A DNA stretch of 7,348 nucleotides from an uncultured Clostridia bacterium (GTDB lineage: Bacteria > Bacillota > Clostridia > Oscillospirales > CAG-382), in assembly GCA_905235695.1 (NCBI GenBank), contig CAJOMW010000110.1:1995-9342 (forward strand), read 5' to 3'. The notes under the pieces were generated by a model. It did no database searches. It saw nothing but the letters and a program-made list of their open reading frames with translations, and was not told the DNA's origin. Shown here in pieces: positions 1 through 6,447 of this stretch. Each line of letters starts with the position of its first letter. Position 1 is the stretch's first letter. The translations under genes and the position numbers were made by a program.

Positions 1-956
1 AAGGTTCCGAACGGCTTTCCGTTTATCTTTACGAGAGTGCTGTTTTTCTCGGTATCCAGCTCAAAGCGGAGCCTGTACCACAGCTCGTCCCTCGCATTTT
101 TGAGGGTTTTGCCGTTTGCGGCAAAGCTCTTGCCCTCGGTGTAAAATTCGAGTACGCTCTTGCCGCCCGAGAGCAGCTCTACCTTTGCTCCGCTCTTTAT
201 CTTGGGCATAAAGAAGAAGGACTCAAAGCATACCTTGCCGGTCTGTGCGTCAAAGGTCTTCGAGAAGGTCGATACCTTGCCCTTAGCGGCGGAAATCGAG
301 AGGTTTCCGCACTTGACTGCCACGTTTCCCTCGCTCACCCACGAAGACGGAGGATTTTTTTCGTTATAGAAGGAGAACTTCTCGTTAAGCGGATAGTTTG
401 CGTGTATGTGTGTCTCTCCGAGCTTCATCTGCAAAGGCTTGCCCTCAAAAGTTCCGATCTTATAGTACTTTATGTGCTTTGCGGCAAGCGGAACTGTCGC
501 CTTGTACTCGTCGTCTACGTAATATGAAGCTTTCTTTGTGTCAAAATCGAGTTCTATCTTATAGGTGTGCCAGCCGGAAGGCTCTTTCTCGTCGGATATC
601 AGAATATCCTTCTGATTCTTGCCGAGAGCGTAGTACTTGCCGTCCTTCGTGTACATAAAAGCGGCGTCATTCTTGTCGGAGTCGTAAAGCTCTATGAAGA
701 GCCCGTCAAAGCCCGATTCTATACAAATTGCGGCAAGGACGGTTATCTTTCCCTCCGACGTCTTTCTGAGCTCTCTTATAAAGCCGGTCGGCGCTTCGCC
801 CTTCTCGTTTGACAGCGAATAGGGACCGTAGTTGCGCTCGAGCTTCCTTGCGCCTCTTCCGTCGTACCACCATGCCGAAGGCGGTCCGGGAGACCATGTT
901 CTTCCGTATTCGTAATCCTGTGCAAGATAATATGCCTCTCTCTTCTTTTCCTGCAT
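1..956 (-). CDS. Partial protein with two tandem beta-rich lectin-like (ConA/LamG-like) units; 3' end outside window
   Basis: The minus-strand frame is open from an ATG at 956 to the left edge, giving 318 codons without a stop. The start is supported by AAAGGA at 966-971, about 9 nt upstream, and by a good promoter at 1042-1070. The protein begins MQEKKREAYYLAQDYEYGRT and has no signal peptide or membrane segment, so it is probably cytoplasmic. Two related units follow each other. One begins near PPSAW (residues 25-29) and the other near PPSSW (202-206), about 177 residues apart. Both contain a GPYSLSNEKG/GNLSISAAKG segment, a GKITV/GKVCF strand, and a strand pair ending in YKIELDFDT/YRLRFELDT followed by YVDDEY/VKINGK. 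The alternation of short strands with 'W-x-x-Y-K-I-E-L-D-x-x-T' and 'V-x-I-N-G-K' resembles concanavalin A/laminin G-like beta-sandwiches, which often accompany carbohydrate-active enzymes. A catalytic domain could lie in the missing part, but none is visible, so I assign no enzyme activity. The reading frame is certain; the fold is inferred. Confidence 0.85.
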   Translation of the reverse strand, partial: MQEKKREAYYLAQDYEYGRTWSPGPPSAWWYDGRGARKLERNYGPYSLSNEKGEAPTGFIRELRKTSEGKITVLAAICIESGFDGLFIELYDSDKNDAAFMYTKDGKYYALGKNQKDILISDEKEPSGWHTYKIELDFDTKKASYYVDDEYKATVPLAAKHIKYYKIGTFEGKPLQMKLGETHIHANYPLNEKFSFYNEKNPPSSWVSEGNVAVKCGNLSISAAKGKVSTFSKTFDAQTGKVCFESFFFMPKIKSGAKVELLSGGKSVLEFYTEGKSFAANGKTLKNARDELWYRLRFELDTEKNSTLVKINGKPFGT

Positions 957-965
957 AATATTTTT

Positions 966-971
966 TCCTTT
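966..971 (-). promoter_or_regulatory. Ribosome-binding site of the divergent partial gene
   Basis: The minus strand reads AAAGGA here, with about 9 nt before the ATG at 956. It fixes the start of the left-hand gene, which cannot be checked from its 3' end. Confidence 0.75.
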
Positions 972-1041
972 CAAACGTCAGATTTATTGCTTATGCGGGA
1001 TCCTTCGCCCCGCCTGTCTTCTCATCATCTTCCGGCGTCTA

Positions 1042-1070
1042 ATTATAACACATCATTTTCTTAAAATCAA
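1042..1070 (-). promoter_or_regulatory. Sigma-A promoter for the leftward partial gene
   Basis: On the minus strand there is a -35 element TTGATT (1065-1070), a 17-bp spacer, and a perfect -10 TATAAT (1042-1047) preceded by an extended TGT (1048-1050). Transcription would start near 1035, leaving a leader of about 80 nt before the ATG at 956. The leader contains a short hairpin, GCGGG/CCCGC, at 995-1013 with a 9-nt loop and no U-tract. Confidence 0.75.
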
Positions 1071-1141
1071 CCTTTTTTCTATATTTAGTCATTTAAACAA
1101 TATTTGTGGGGCATTATTAACAACATATTGCTCTTTTACGG

Positions 1142-1170
1142 TTGCAAAATCTCCCGTACAGTGCTATACT
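1142..1170 (+). promoter_or_regulatory. Sigma-A promoter for rlmA
   Basis: TTGCAA (1142-1147) and TATACT (1165-1170) are separated by exactly 17 bp, and an extended -10 TGC precedes the hexamer. The predicted start site is near 1177, giving a leader of about 29 nt. The promoter faces away from the one at 1042-1070, and about 71 bp of AT-rich DNA lies between the two -35 elements. Confidence 0.75.
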
Positions 1171-1205
1171 GTTATAAGAAAATGAGTTGTGCGAGGTGAA
1201 AACCG

Positions 1206-2033
1206 ATGGACTGCAGATATATATGCCCGGTCTGCCGGGCAGGGCTTTCGGAAGAAGAAAAGCTGTTTTCGTGCAGCGGCGGTCACGTATTTGACAAGTC
1301 TGCAGAGGGATACGTAAACCTCGCCTTTGTGAAGAAGGCAAACACGGAAAAAAGCGGCGATGCGGCGGACATGGAGAGAAGCCGGAGAAGCTTTCTCGAA
1401 GGCGGATTTTACAAGCCGCTTGCGGACAGGATATGCGATATTTTAAGTGAAAATATTAAAGGCGCCGACGGCGGGCTGATAATAGACGCCGGCTGCGGCG
1501 AGGGCTACTACTCACGCCGGATAAAGGAGCGTATGCCGCTTCTTGACGTATACGGGCTCGATCTCTCAAAGCAGGCGATAAAGATGGCGGCAAAGTTTGA
1601 GAAGAACTGTGAGATGAAAAATCACTACTCGGTGTGCGGCGTGTTCGATATGCCGTTTGACGACAGCACGGCAAAGGCGGTAGTATCGGTATTTGCACCT
1701 GTGGCAAGCGGCGAGTCGAGGCGAGTGCTCGAAAAGGGCGGTCTGCTGATAGTTGCGTGCCCGGGAAAGAATCACCTGTACGGACTGAAAAAGGCGCTTT
1801 ATGATATTCCTCTCGAAAACGAGGAAAAATTTCCCGATTACGAGGGCTTTGAGGCGGCAGGTACGGAGACGCTGACGTACGACATGGCGCTTTCGGCATC
1901 GGATGCGGCAAATCTCTTCAAAATGACGCCGTATTACTGCAAAAGCTCAAAAGAAGTGCGTGAAAAGGCGGAAAACCTGGGAAATATCGTTACGGCGGCG
2001 GACTTTATTATAAAAACTTACAAAAAACTTTAG
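1206..2033 (+). CDS. rlmA: 23S rRNA (guanine-N1)-methyltransferase RlmA
   Basis: This 275-residue protein, the usual RlmA length, is a SAM-dependent methyltransferase that modifies the N1 of a guanine in hairpin 35 of 23S rRNA. Gram-negative members act on G745; Gram-positive members (RlmA(II)/TlrB) act on G748 at the peptide exit tunnel. An N-terminal zinc site is visible as C7-x2-C10...C23-x3-H27, followed by the family signature GDAADM (51-56) and RRSFLEGGFY (60-69). SAM motif I is DAGCGEGYYS (94-103), the acidic motif II region is YGLDLS (116-121), and motif IV is VFAPVAS (162-168). The C-terminal half keeps the family pattern PGKNHLYGLK (186-195) and MTPYYCK (240-246), where E. coli has MTPFAWR. 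The start follows GAGGTG (1193-1198) by 7 nt. The gene has its own promoter and no obvious terminator after it. The family assignment is firm; G748 as target is inferred from the likely Gram-positive host. Confidence 0.93.
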   Translation: MDCRYICPVCRAGLSEEEKLFSCSGGHVFDKSAEGYVNLAFVKKANTEKSGDAADMERSRRSFLEGGFYKPLADRICDILSENIKGADGGLIIDAGCGEGYYSRRIKERMPLLDVYGLDLSKQAIKMAAKFEKNCEMKNHYSVCGVFDMPFDDSTAKAVVSVFAPVASGESRRVLEKGGLLIVACPGKNHLYGLKKALYDIPLENEEKFPDYEGFEAAGTETLTYDMALSASDAANLFKMTPYYCKSSKEVREKAENLGNIVTAADFIIKTYKKL

Positions 2034-2105
2034 AAATTTCAGAAAAAACCGGAACAAAATCTCTTTTTTGAGCGTCAAATATGCTGTAAACCAAAACCAA
2101 AAGGC

Positions 2106-2112
2106 AGGAGGT
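2106..2112 (+). promoter_or_regulatory. Strong ribosome-binding site of the SLH protein gene
   Basis: AGGAGGT lies 8 nt before the ATG at 2121 and is close to the full anti-16S complement, so translation is probably efficient. The 87-bp gap upstream (2034-2120) shows no convincing -35/-10 pair and no GC-rich hairpin with a U-tract. Transcription may therefore continue from rlmA. Confidence 0.7.
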
Positions 2113-2120
2113 AACATACA

Positions 2121-4406
2121 ATGAAGAAAATTTTATCCGTTTTGCTTGCAGCGGCATTTATTCTCTCGCAGGCAGCAGTTCTCTCTTTCGCAGAGGATGC
2201 CGACGCAGGCTCTCTCATCGCCGCAGACTCATCGAATGAGCCCACGTCAGCCGAGCTTGAGAAGATAATTAAGCTCGTAAAGCCAAAGCTCGACATTCCG
2301 GACGAGTGCAGTGCGTTCACCTGGAACTACAATTCGCCATCATATTACAGCACGTCTTCCTGGAACCTCTCCTGGTACAACGCCGACAGAAGTCTTCAGT
2401 ACAACGTGACGTGCGACACAGATGGGCGCATATCCTCTTACGAAAAGTATGACAGAGGCTCCACCTGGAGTTTAAAGCTGCCCGAAAAGACAAAGGAAGA
2501 GCTGAAAGATGTCGCAGAGAGTGCGCTTAAATCACTCGTGCCGGAGGCCGCTCCGTCCCTCCGCCTCACCTCTTCATCGTCAAACGGTCTGTACAGCAAA
2601 TCTTACGCCTACCATTTCACAAGATATGAAAACGGCATAATAGTTCCCGACGACACTGCGACCGTCGTTGTCGACAACATAACCGGCGAAGTCAAGAGCT
2701 TATACGTTTCATACAACTACACAGTAAAATTTGACGGCGGGAAGGCGCTCGTCTCCGAGGACGCCGCAAAGGATGCCCTCATCTCCGAGCAGACAATGAA
2801 GCTGTCATACAGGCTGAAAACCGAATATGACGACGACGGCAAGCTCAAATCGAGAAAGGCGTATCTCGTATACACGCCGGAAATATTCTATCTGTCGGTC
2901 GATGCGAATACGGGCGAGGTTTACACGGAGAGAAACACCTGGAGCGTGCGCGATGCGGCTCCGACGGCAGATTTTGCAGCGTCATATTCCGAGAATGCCA
3001 AGCTGATGATGGACGGTGCCGCCGCAGACCGTGATGAAGCGGGATACGAGCTCACCGAAGAGGAGCTCGGTCAGCTTGAAGTACTCGAAAGCCTCATAAC
3101 AAAGGACGAGGCGATAAAGGTCATAACCGAAAATGAGTACCTCAGCATAAATGAAGCTAACATCGTGGAAGCGTATCTCACAAAAAGGTCGAACAGCTAC
3201 GTCTATAAATACAGCGATGACAGCGAGCAGGAAAAGTATCAGTGGAACATCTACTTCTCGGCTCCCTACACTTCTTCAACCTCCGAAAACGGCTACTACT
3301 CCCCCTACATGAGTGCCGCCGTCGACGCCGAGGACGGCAAGATAATCTCCTTCTATTCAAGCGTTCCCGGCTACCGCTACTACGTAAACGACGTGAGAAC
3401 CCTTGATATTCCCGCCCTTGCGTATTCAAAGGAGCAGAGCGCAGAAATATTCGAGAGCTTTGCGCGCGGTCAGATACCCGAAAAGATGGAAAACGCAAGA
3501 CTTTCGGACAACCGCGACTCGGTTATAATATGCTATGAAAACGCAAAGGACTTTGAAGAGCCGGTATACCGCTCCGCAAGTCTGAATTACGTTATGGTAA
3601 ACGAGGGCGTGGACTTCACTTACAACTCCGTTCGCGGTGCGGTAGACAGGGTTACCGGAAAGATAACCTCCTTTAACTACAACTGGTACGACGACGTGGT
3701 ATTTGAATCCCCGAGCAAGGCTATATCCCCCAAAGATGCATATAAATCGCTTCTCGGCTCCGACGGCTTCGGACTGAACTATGAAATAAACAGCAACTAT
3801 ACGTACAATCAGTACCTTGCCGAAGACACCGGCAAAAGCATCGACTTTGACAAGCTCTATGAGACCGAGCAGTACACACGCCTCGTATATTCCGGATACA
3901 AGTATCCCACAACCACCGTTTCCGCACTGACCGGAGAGCTTTTGAATTACAATGGCGACCCGTACAAGGAGTCCGGAGAATACGCTTACAGCGACATCGA
4001 AAACCACTGGGCAAAGGACGATATCCTTATGCTTGCGGACCTCGGAATAGGATTTGAGGGCGAAAAGTTCAATCCCGATTATATGTATCTTTTAAATTCG
4101 CTCGACAAATATCCGAATGAAATGAGCGGCGATTACGACTTAAATGCGTCCTCCCTCACGAGGACCGAGGCAGTCAAGCTGATAATCGACGCGGCAGGCT
4201 ACTACAAGATAGCCGCAATGCCCGATATATTCATAACGGACTTTGCCGACAACAGCGACCTTGAGAGGGGCGACGTGGGCTTTATAGCGATAGCAAGGGG
4301 CATGAAGCTCGTACAGGGCGACCTCGGATTGTTCCGCCCGTATGACAAGATAACCCGTGCCGAAGCGGTAACTCTCATCGTAAACACCATAAGACTTTCT
4401 TTCTGA
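2121..4406 (+). CDS. Secreted YcdB/YcdC (PepSY-like)-repeat protein with C-terminal S-layer homology modules
   Basis: This 761-residue exported protein begins with a clear Sec signal peptide: MKK, a hydrophobic core at about residues 4-20, and likely cleavage after S-F-A24. The body (about 40-615) is built of repeated units in which an alpha-helical stretch such as SEDAAKDALI (212-221), TKDEAIKVI (327-335) or SPKDAYKSLL (536-545) is followed by strands and a recurring turn. The turn reads VDNITGEV (184-191), VDANTGEV (260-267), VDAEDGKI (401-408), VDRVTGKI (508-515) and SALTGEL (601-607). This is the pattern of YcdB/YcdC and PepSY-type domains. The C-terminus carries SLH modules: YSDIENHWAKDDILMLADLG (623-642), a shortened segment with LTRTEAVKLI (679-688), and FADNSDLERGDVGFIAIARG (708-727) leading to ITRAEAVTLI (744-753). 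SLH modules bind secondary cell-wall polymers, so the protein probably sits on the outer surface of the wall. I see no catalytic motif, and its exact role is unknown. A strong RBS precedes it and a terminator follows 20 bp after the stop. Confidence 0.85.
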   Translation: MKKILSVLLAAAFILSQAAVLSFAEDADAGSLIAADSSNEPTSAELEKIIKLVKPKLDIPDECSAFTWNYNSPSYYSTSSWNLSWYNADRSLQYNVTCDTDGRISSYEKYDRGSTWSLKLPEKTKEELKDVAESALKSLVPEAAPSLRLTSSSSNGLYSKSYAYHFTRYENGIIVPDDTATVVVDNITGEVKSLYVSYNYTVKFDGGKALVSEDAAKDALISEQTMKLSYRLKTEYDDDGKLKSRKAYLVYTPEIFYLSVDANTGEVYTERNTWSVRDAAPTADFAASYSENAKLMMDGAAADRDEAGYELTEEELGQLEVLESLITKDEAIKVITENEYLSINEANIVEAYLTKRSNSYVYKYSDDSEQEKYQWNIYFSAPYTSSTSENGYYSPYMSAAVDAEDGKIISFYSSVPGYRYYVNDVRTLDIPALAYSKEQSAEIFESFARGQIPEKMENARLSDNRDSVIICYENAKDFEEPVYRSASLNYVMVNEGVDFTYNSVRGAVDRVTGKITSFNYNWYDDVVFESPSKAISPKDAYKSLLGSDGFGLNYEINSNYTYNQYLAEDTGKSIDFDKLYETEQYTRLVYSGYKYPTTTVSALTGELLNYNGDPYKESGEYAYSDIENHWAKDDILMLADLGIGFEGEKFNPDYMYLLNSLDKYPNEMSGDYDLNASSLTRTEAVKLIIDAAGYYKIAAMPDIFITDFADNSDLERGDVGFIAIARGMKLVQGDLGLFRPYDKITRAEAVTLIVNTIRLSF

Positions 4407-4425
4407 CAATATCTGACATTAAATG

Positions 4426-4457
4426 CTCCGCATGGTTTTCCGCCGTGCGGAGTTTTT
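4426..4457 (+). terminator. Rho-independent terminator after the SLH protein gene
   Basis: CTCCGCA (4426-4432) pairs with TGCGGAG (4446-4452). The stem extends by about three more pairs (one wobble) around a 7-nt loop and is followed directly by TTTTT (4453-4457). It separates the SLH gene from htrA. Confidence 0.88.
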
Positions 4458-4583
4458 GTTCTATTTGAAGATTTTATTACGATTTTCCCTGTTTGTCGTC
4501 TCAATTTAGTTGAAATTGCCGAATTTTTCGATATTTTTGCATCTTCATTCAGCTTTTTGCGCTTCCAAAATCTGCGTAATTTG

Positions 4584-4600
4584 TGAAAAAATGTTTTTCA
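4584..4600. promoter_or_regulatory. Inverted repeat, candidate operator upstream of htrA
   Basis: TGAAAAA and TTTTTCA form perfect 7-bp arms around ATG. A second nested pair, GTGAA (4583-4587) and TTCAC (4606-4610), spans the same site. The A/T content makes a stable RNA hairpin unlikely, so a protein-binding site is the more natural reading, but chance is possible in AT-rich DNA. Confidence 0.3.
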
Positions 4601-4632
4601 AACTATTCACCGAAATATCACATTTGGGACAA

Positions 4633-4642
4633 TGATATATCA
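4633..4642. promoter_or_regulatory. Perfect palindrome TGATATATCA upstream of htrA
   Basis: This 10-bp sequence equals its own reverse complement and lies 66-75 bp before the htrA start, 16 bp upstream of the TATAAG candidate -10. That position would suit a regulator site. No known regulator is recognised from the sequence. Confidence 0.25.
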
Positions 4643-4692
4643 AAAACAGCGGTTAAACTATAAGCGTAATAAGGAAGCCTTCCGAAATAAAG

Positions 4693-4698
4693 AAAGGA
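4693..4698 (+). promoter_or_regulatory. Ribosome-binding site of htrA
   Basis: AAAGGA lies 9 nt before the ATG at 4708. It supports this start and hence the long cytoplasmic tail of the protease. Confidence 0.75.
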
Positions 4699-4707
4699 AG
4701 ATTTATC

Positions 4708-6285
4708 ATGGCAAACGATTATGAAAACGGTTTGACGGGCGAAAACGAAAACGCCGACAACAATCAGGAAAATATCGATAATACTTCCGAGGTCTACGAG
4801 GCAAACGAAGTAATATCCACAGAACAGGAAGCAAATGAAAACGTTCCGTATGAAGATACGCAGCTTGACATAGAGGGACAGACCGGCTCACCATTTGAAG
4901 CGGCATCTGAGCCGCAGGCCAAGGTAAGCGCGGAGATCCCGTTTGAAGAAGCGGCCGGCGAGAGCTCCGAGGCTCCGTCTTACTCTTACGCTTCGCCCGA
5001 AAGCAGGGGCAGTGCGAATTACGTATGGGACGACAGCACAAAGGCAGTTCCAAAGAAATCGTCCCGCGGTTTCAAGGTGTTCACCGCAGTAATGCTCAGC
5101 GTGTTCACCCTCTCGATAGCGGCAATAGCGGCGCTGACAGCGGTAAATTATATAAAGACCTCCGGAAATGTCGAAAGCTCATCGGTAACCGCCGAGAGAA
5201 GCGTTGCCGCCGACACAACGGTAAACGGGGCAATAGCCCTTCCGATATCCACCTTTAAAGTAGAAGAGGGCGAGCTCACCAAGGCACAGGTTGCGGCAAA
5301 GACATCTCCTTCGGCAGTCGGCGTAGTCGTCGAAAAGGAATACTCTCAAAGCAACAGCTATTTCGGATACTTCGGATACTTTTCAAACACCCCTCAGATA
5401 ATAGAGGGCGCCGGCAGTGGATTCATCTACAGCACGGACGGCTATATAATAACCAACCACCACGTAATTGAGGACTCGACAAAGATAACCGTCCACTTCA
5501 ACGACGGAACGACTGCGGATGCGACGCTTGTCGGCTCGGATGAGCTGACGGACATAGCGGTAATAAAGGTAGATACCGAAGGACTCAACCTCATACCGAT
5601 GGAAATAGGCGATTCGGATAAGCTGGTGGTAGGCGACGAAGTTATAGCTATCGGCTGTCCGTCCGGAATCGAGCTTATGGGAACGGTCACCGACGGCATA
5701 ATATCCGCAATAAACCGCGATATTGCCCTCACCTCCGGCTCCGCAAAAAAGACAATGACGCTCCTTCAGACAAACGCCACCATAAACAGAGGCAACTCCG
5801 GCGGTCCCCTCATCAACTCCAAGGGACAGGTAATAGGCATAAACACTCTTAAGCTCGCCTCGGATTATGAGGGCATAGGATTTGCCATTCCGATAAACGG
5901 CGCACTCCCGATAATCAGGCAGATAATCGAACACGGCGAAGTAGTTGACCGCTCGGACAACAGCTTTGTTTCGAGCGAAGGCATTATAGGAATATCCGCA
6001 TCAGCCATCTCAGAGAGCGATGCAAATTACTACGGCATACCCAGAGGCGTTCTCGTAGTGCAGATAGACAAGGACAGCAGTGCGGCAAAGGCAGGACTTC
6101 GCAGAGGCGATATAATAACCGCTTATAACGGCACGGAGGTGCTCTCCGTACCCGAGCTGAACTCCCTCAAGAGCAAAAACAAGGCGGGCGACACGGTTAC
6201 CGTTACCGTATATCGCGATTCCGACAGCGACAGCGAGAAGGGTGAGACGTTTGACATCTCCTTCAAGCTCGACGCAGCAAAGTAA
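4708..6285 (+). CDS. htrA: Membrane-anchored HtrA/DegP-family serine protease with one PDZ domain
   Basis: This 525-residue protease of the S1C (HtrA/DegP) family probably degrades misfolded or damaged exported proteins at the outer face of the membrane. Residues 1-118 form a very acidic, low-complexity cytoplasmic tail rich in Glu, Asn and Ser. A short basic patch (KK at 116-117, R120, K123) precedes a single membrane segment at about 124-147, so the rest lies outside. The trypsin-like domain runs from about 190 to 405. The catalytic residues are His252 in TNHHV, Asp282 in LTDIAVIKV, and Ser364 in RGNSGGPL. An aromatic loop YFGYFGYF (218-225) sits before the GAGSGFIYS strand, where HtrA proteases carry the LA loop. 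One PDZ domain follows (about 425-522), with RGVLVVQ and the AGLRRGDIITAYNG core. An RBS lies 9 nt upstream and a terminator follows, so the gene is probably monocistronic. Clostridial genomes often carry several paralogues; the symbol marks the family. Confidence 0.94.
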   Translation: MANDYENGLTGENENADNNQENIDNTSEVYEANEVISTEQEANENVPYEDTQLDIEGQTGSPFEAASEPQAKVSAEIPFEEAAGESSEAPSYSYASPESRGSANYVWDDSTKAVPKKSSRGFKVFTAVMLSVFTLSIAAIAALTAVNYIKTSGNVESSSVTAERSVAADTTVNGAIALPISTFKVEEGELTKAQVAAKTSPSAVGVVVEKEYSQSNSYFGYFGYFSNTPQIIEGAGSGFIYSTDGYIITNHHVIEDSTKITVHFNDGTTADATLVGSDELTDIAVIKVDTEGLNLIPMEIGDSDKLVVGDEVIAIGCPSGIELMGTVTDGIISAINRDIALTSGSAKKTMTLLQTNATINRGNSGGPLINSKGQVIGINTLKLASDYEGIGFAIPINGALPIIRQIIEHGEVVDRSDNSFVSSEGIIGISASAISESDANYYGIPRGVLVVQIDKDSSAAKAGLRRGDIITAYNGTEVLSVPELNSLKSKNKAGDTVTVTVYRDSDSDSEKGETFDISFKLDAAK

Positions 6286-6320
6286 ACAGCTTTTCCTTCT
6301 TTCTATTAATATATTGACGG

Positions 6321-6359
6321 GAGAGTCGCAGAGAATGTTCTGCGGCTCTTTCGTTTTTT
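6321..6359 (+). terminator. Rho-independent terminator after htrA
   Basis: AGAGTCGCAGA (6322-6332) pairs with TCTGCGGCTCT (6339-6349), an 11-bp stem with one G-T wobble and the loop GAATGT. It is followed by TTCGTTTTTT. The stem starts about 36 bp past the htrA stop codon. Confidence 0.9.
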
Positions 6360-6382
6360 ATCGCATCATGCAAATATTTATA

Positions 6383-6411
6383 TTGAAAAATATATGAGTA
6401 TGGTGTATAAT
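6383..6411 (+). promoter_or_regulatory. Sigma-A promoter for the aldose epimerase gene
   Basis: TTGAAA (6383-6388) and a perfect TATAAT (6406-6411) are separated by 17 bp. The start site would be near 6418, giving a leader of about 30 nt. Lying just after the htrA terminator, it makes the epimerase gene a separate transcription unit. Confidence 0.85.
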
Positions 6412-6431
6412 GTAAGCACAGACAAAATTTG

Positions 6432-6437
6432 AAAGGA
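6432..6437 (+). promoter_or_regulatory. Ribosome-binding site that decides the epimerase start
   Basis: AAAGGA ends 1 nt before an in-frame ATG at 6439, which is too close to be used, but 10 nt before the ATG at 6448. The start at 6448 is therefore preferred. Confidence 0.8.
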
Positions 6438-6447
6438 AATGCTTAAT

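Larger units (their letters stand above)
4458..4707. other. AT-rich htrA upstream region with small palindromes, no gene
   Basis: No credible coding frame or RNA gene is visible between the terminator and the htrA start. The region holds an inverted repeat at 4584-4600, a perfect 10-bp palindrome at 4633-4642 and an 11-bp one at 4673-4683. The best -10 candidate is TATAAG (4659-4664), but there is no good -35 hexamer 16-18 bp upstream. A second weak pair is TTGTGA (4581-4586) with TATTCA (4604-4609). I therefore call no promoter with confidence, although the upstream terminator implies that one exists. A heat-shock CIRCE element and a CtsR box are not present. Confidence 0.5.

Noticed and set aside
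160..897. Overlapping open frames on both strands (160-369, 398-658 and 567-812 plus; 706-897 minus)
   Set aside because: They are shadows of the continuous minus-strand frame 1-956, which has an RBS, a promoter and coherent repeats.
957..1205. Riboswitch or small RNA in the divergent intergenic region
   Set aside because: Both leaders are short (about 29 and 80 nt), with only one weak hairpin and no recognisable aptamer core.
1456..1911. 151-residue minus-strand open frame inside rlmA
   Set aside because: Its Arg/Pro/Ser-rich composition is typical of the antisense of a coding gene, and it has no family resemblance.
2034..2080. Terminator after rlmA formed by an A-run and a T-run (2042-2069)
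   Set aside because: The pairing would be only A-U with a long loop and no GC-rich stem, so it is unlikely to terminate.
3426..4007. 193-residue minus-strand open frame inside the SLH protein gene
   Set aside because: It lies opposite a well-supported gene, has no RBS or recognisable domain, and follows from the codon bias of the plus strand.
4458..4707. Heat-shock CIRCE or CtsR operator before htrA
   Set aside because: Neither the TTAGCACTC/GAGTGCTAA pair nor the GGTCAAA tandem of CtsR is present.
5383..5934. 183-residue minus-strand open frame inside htrA
   Set aside because: It is antisense to the conserved protease domain and has tyrosine- and valine-rich shadow composition, with no start signal.
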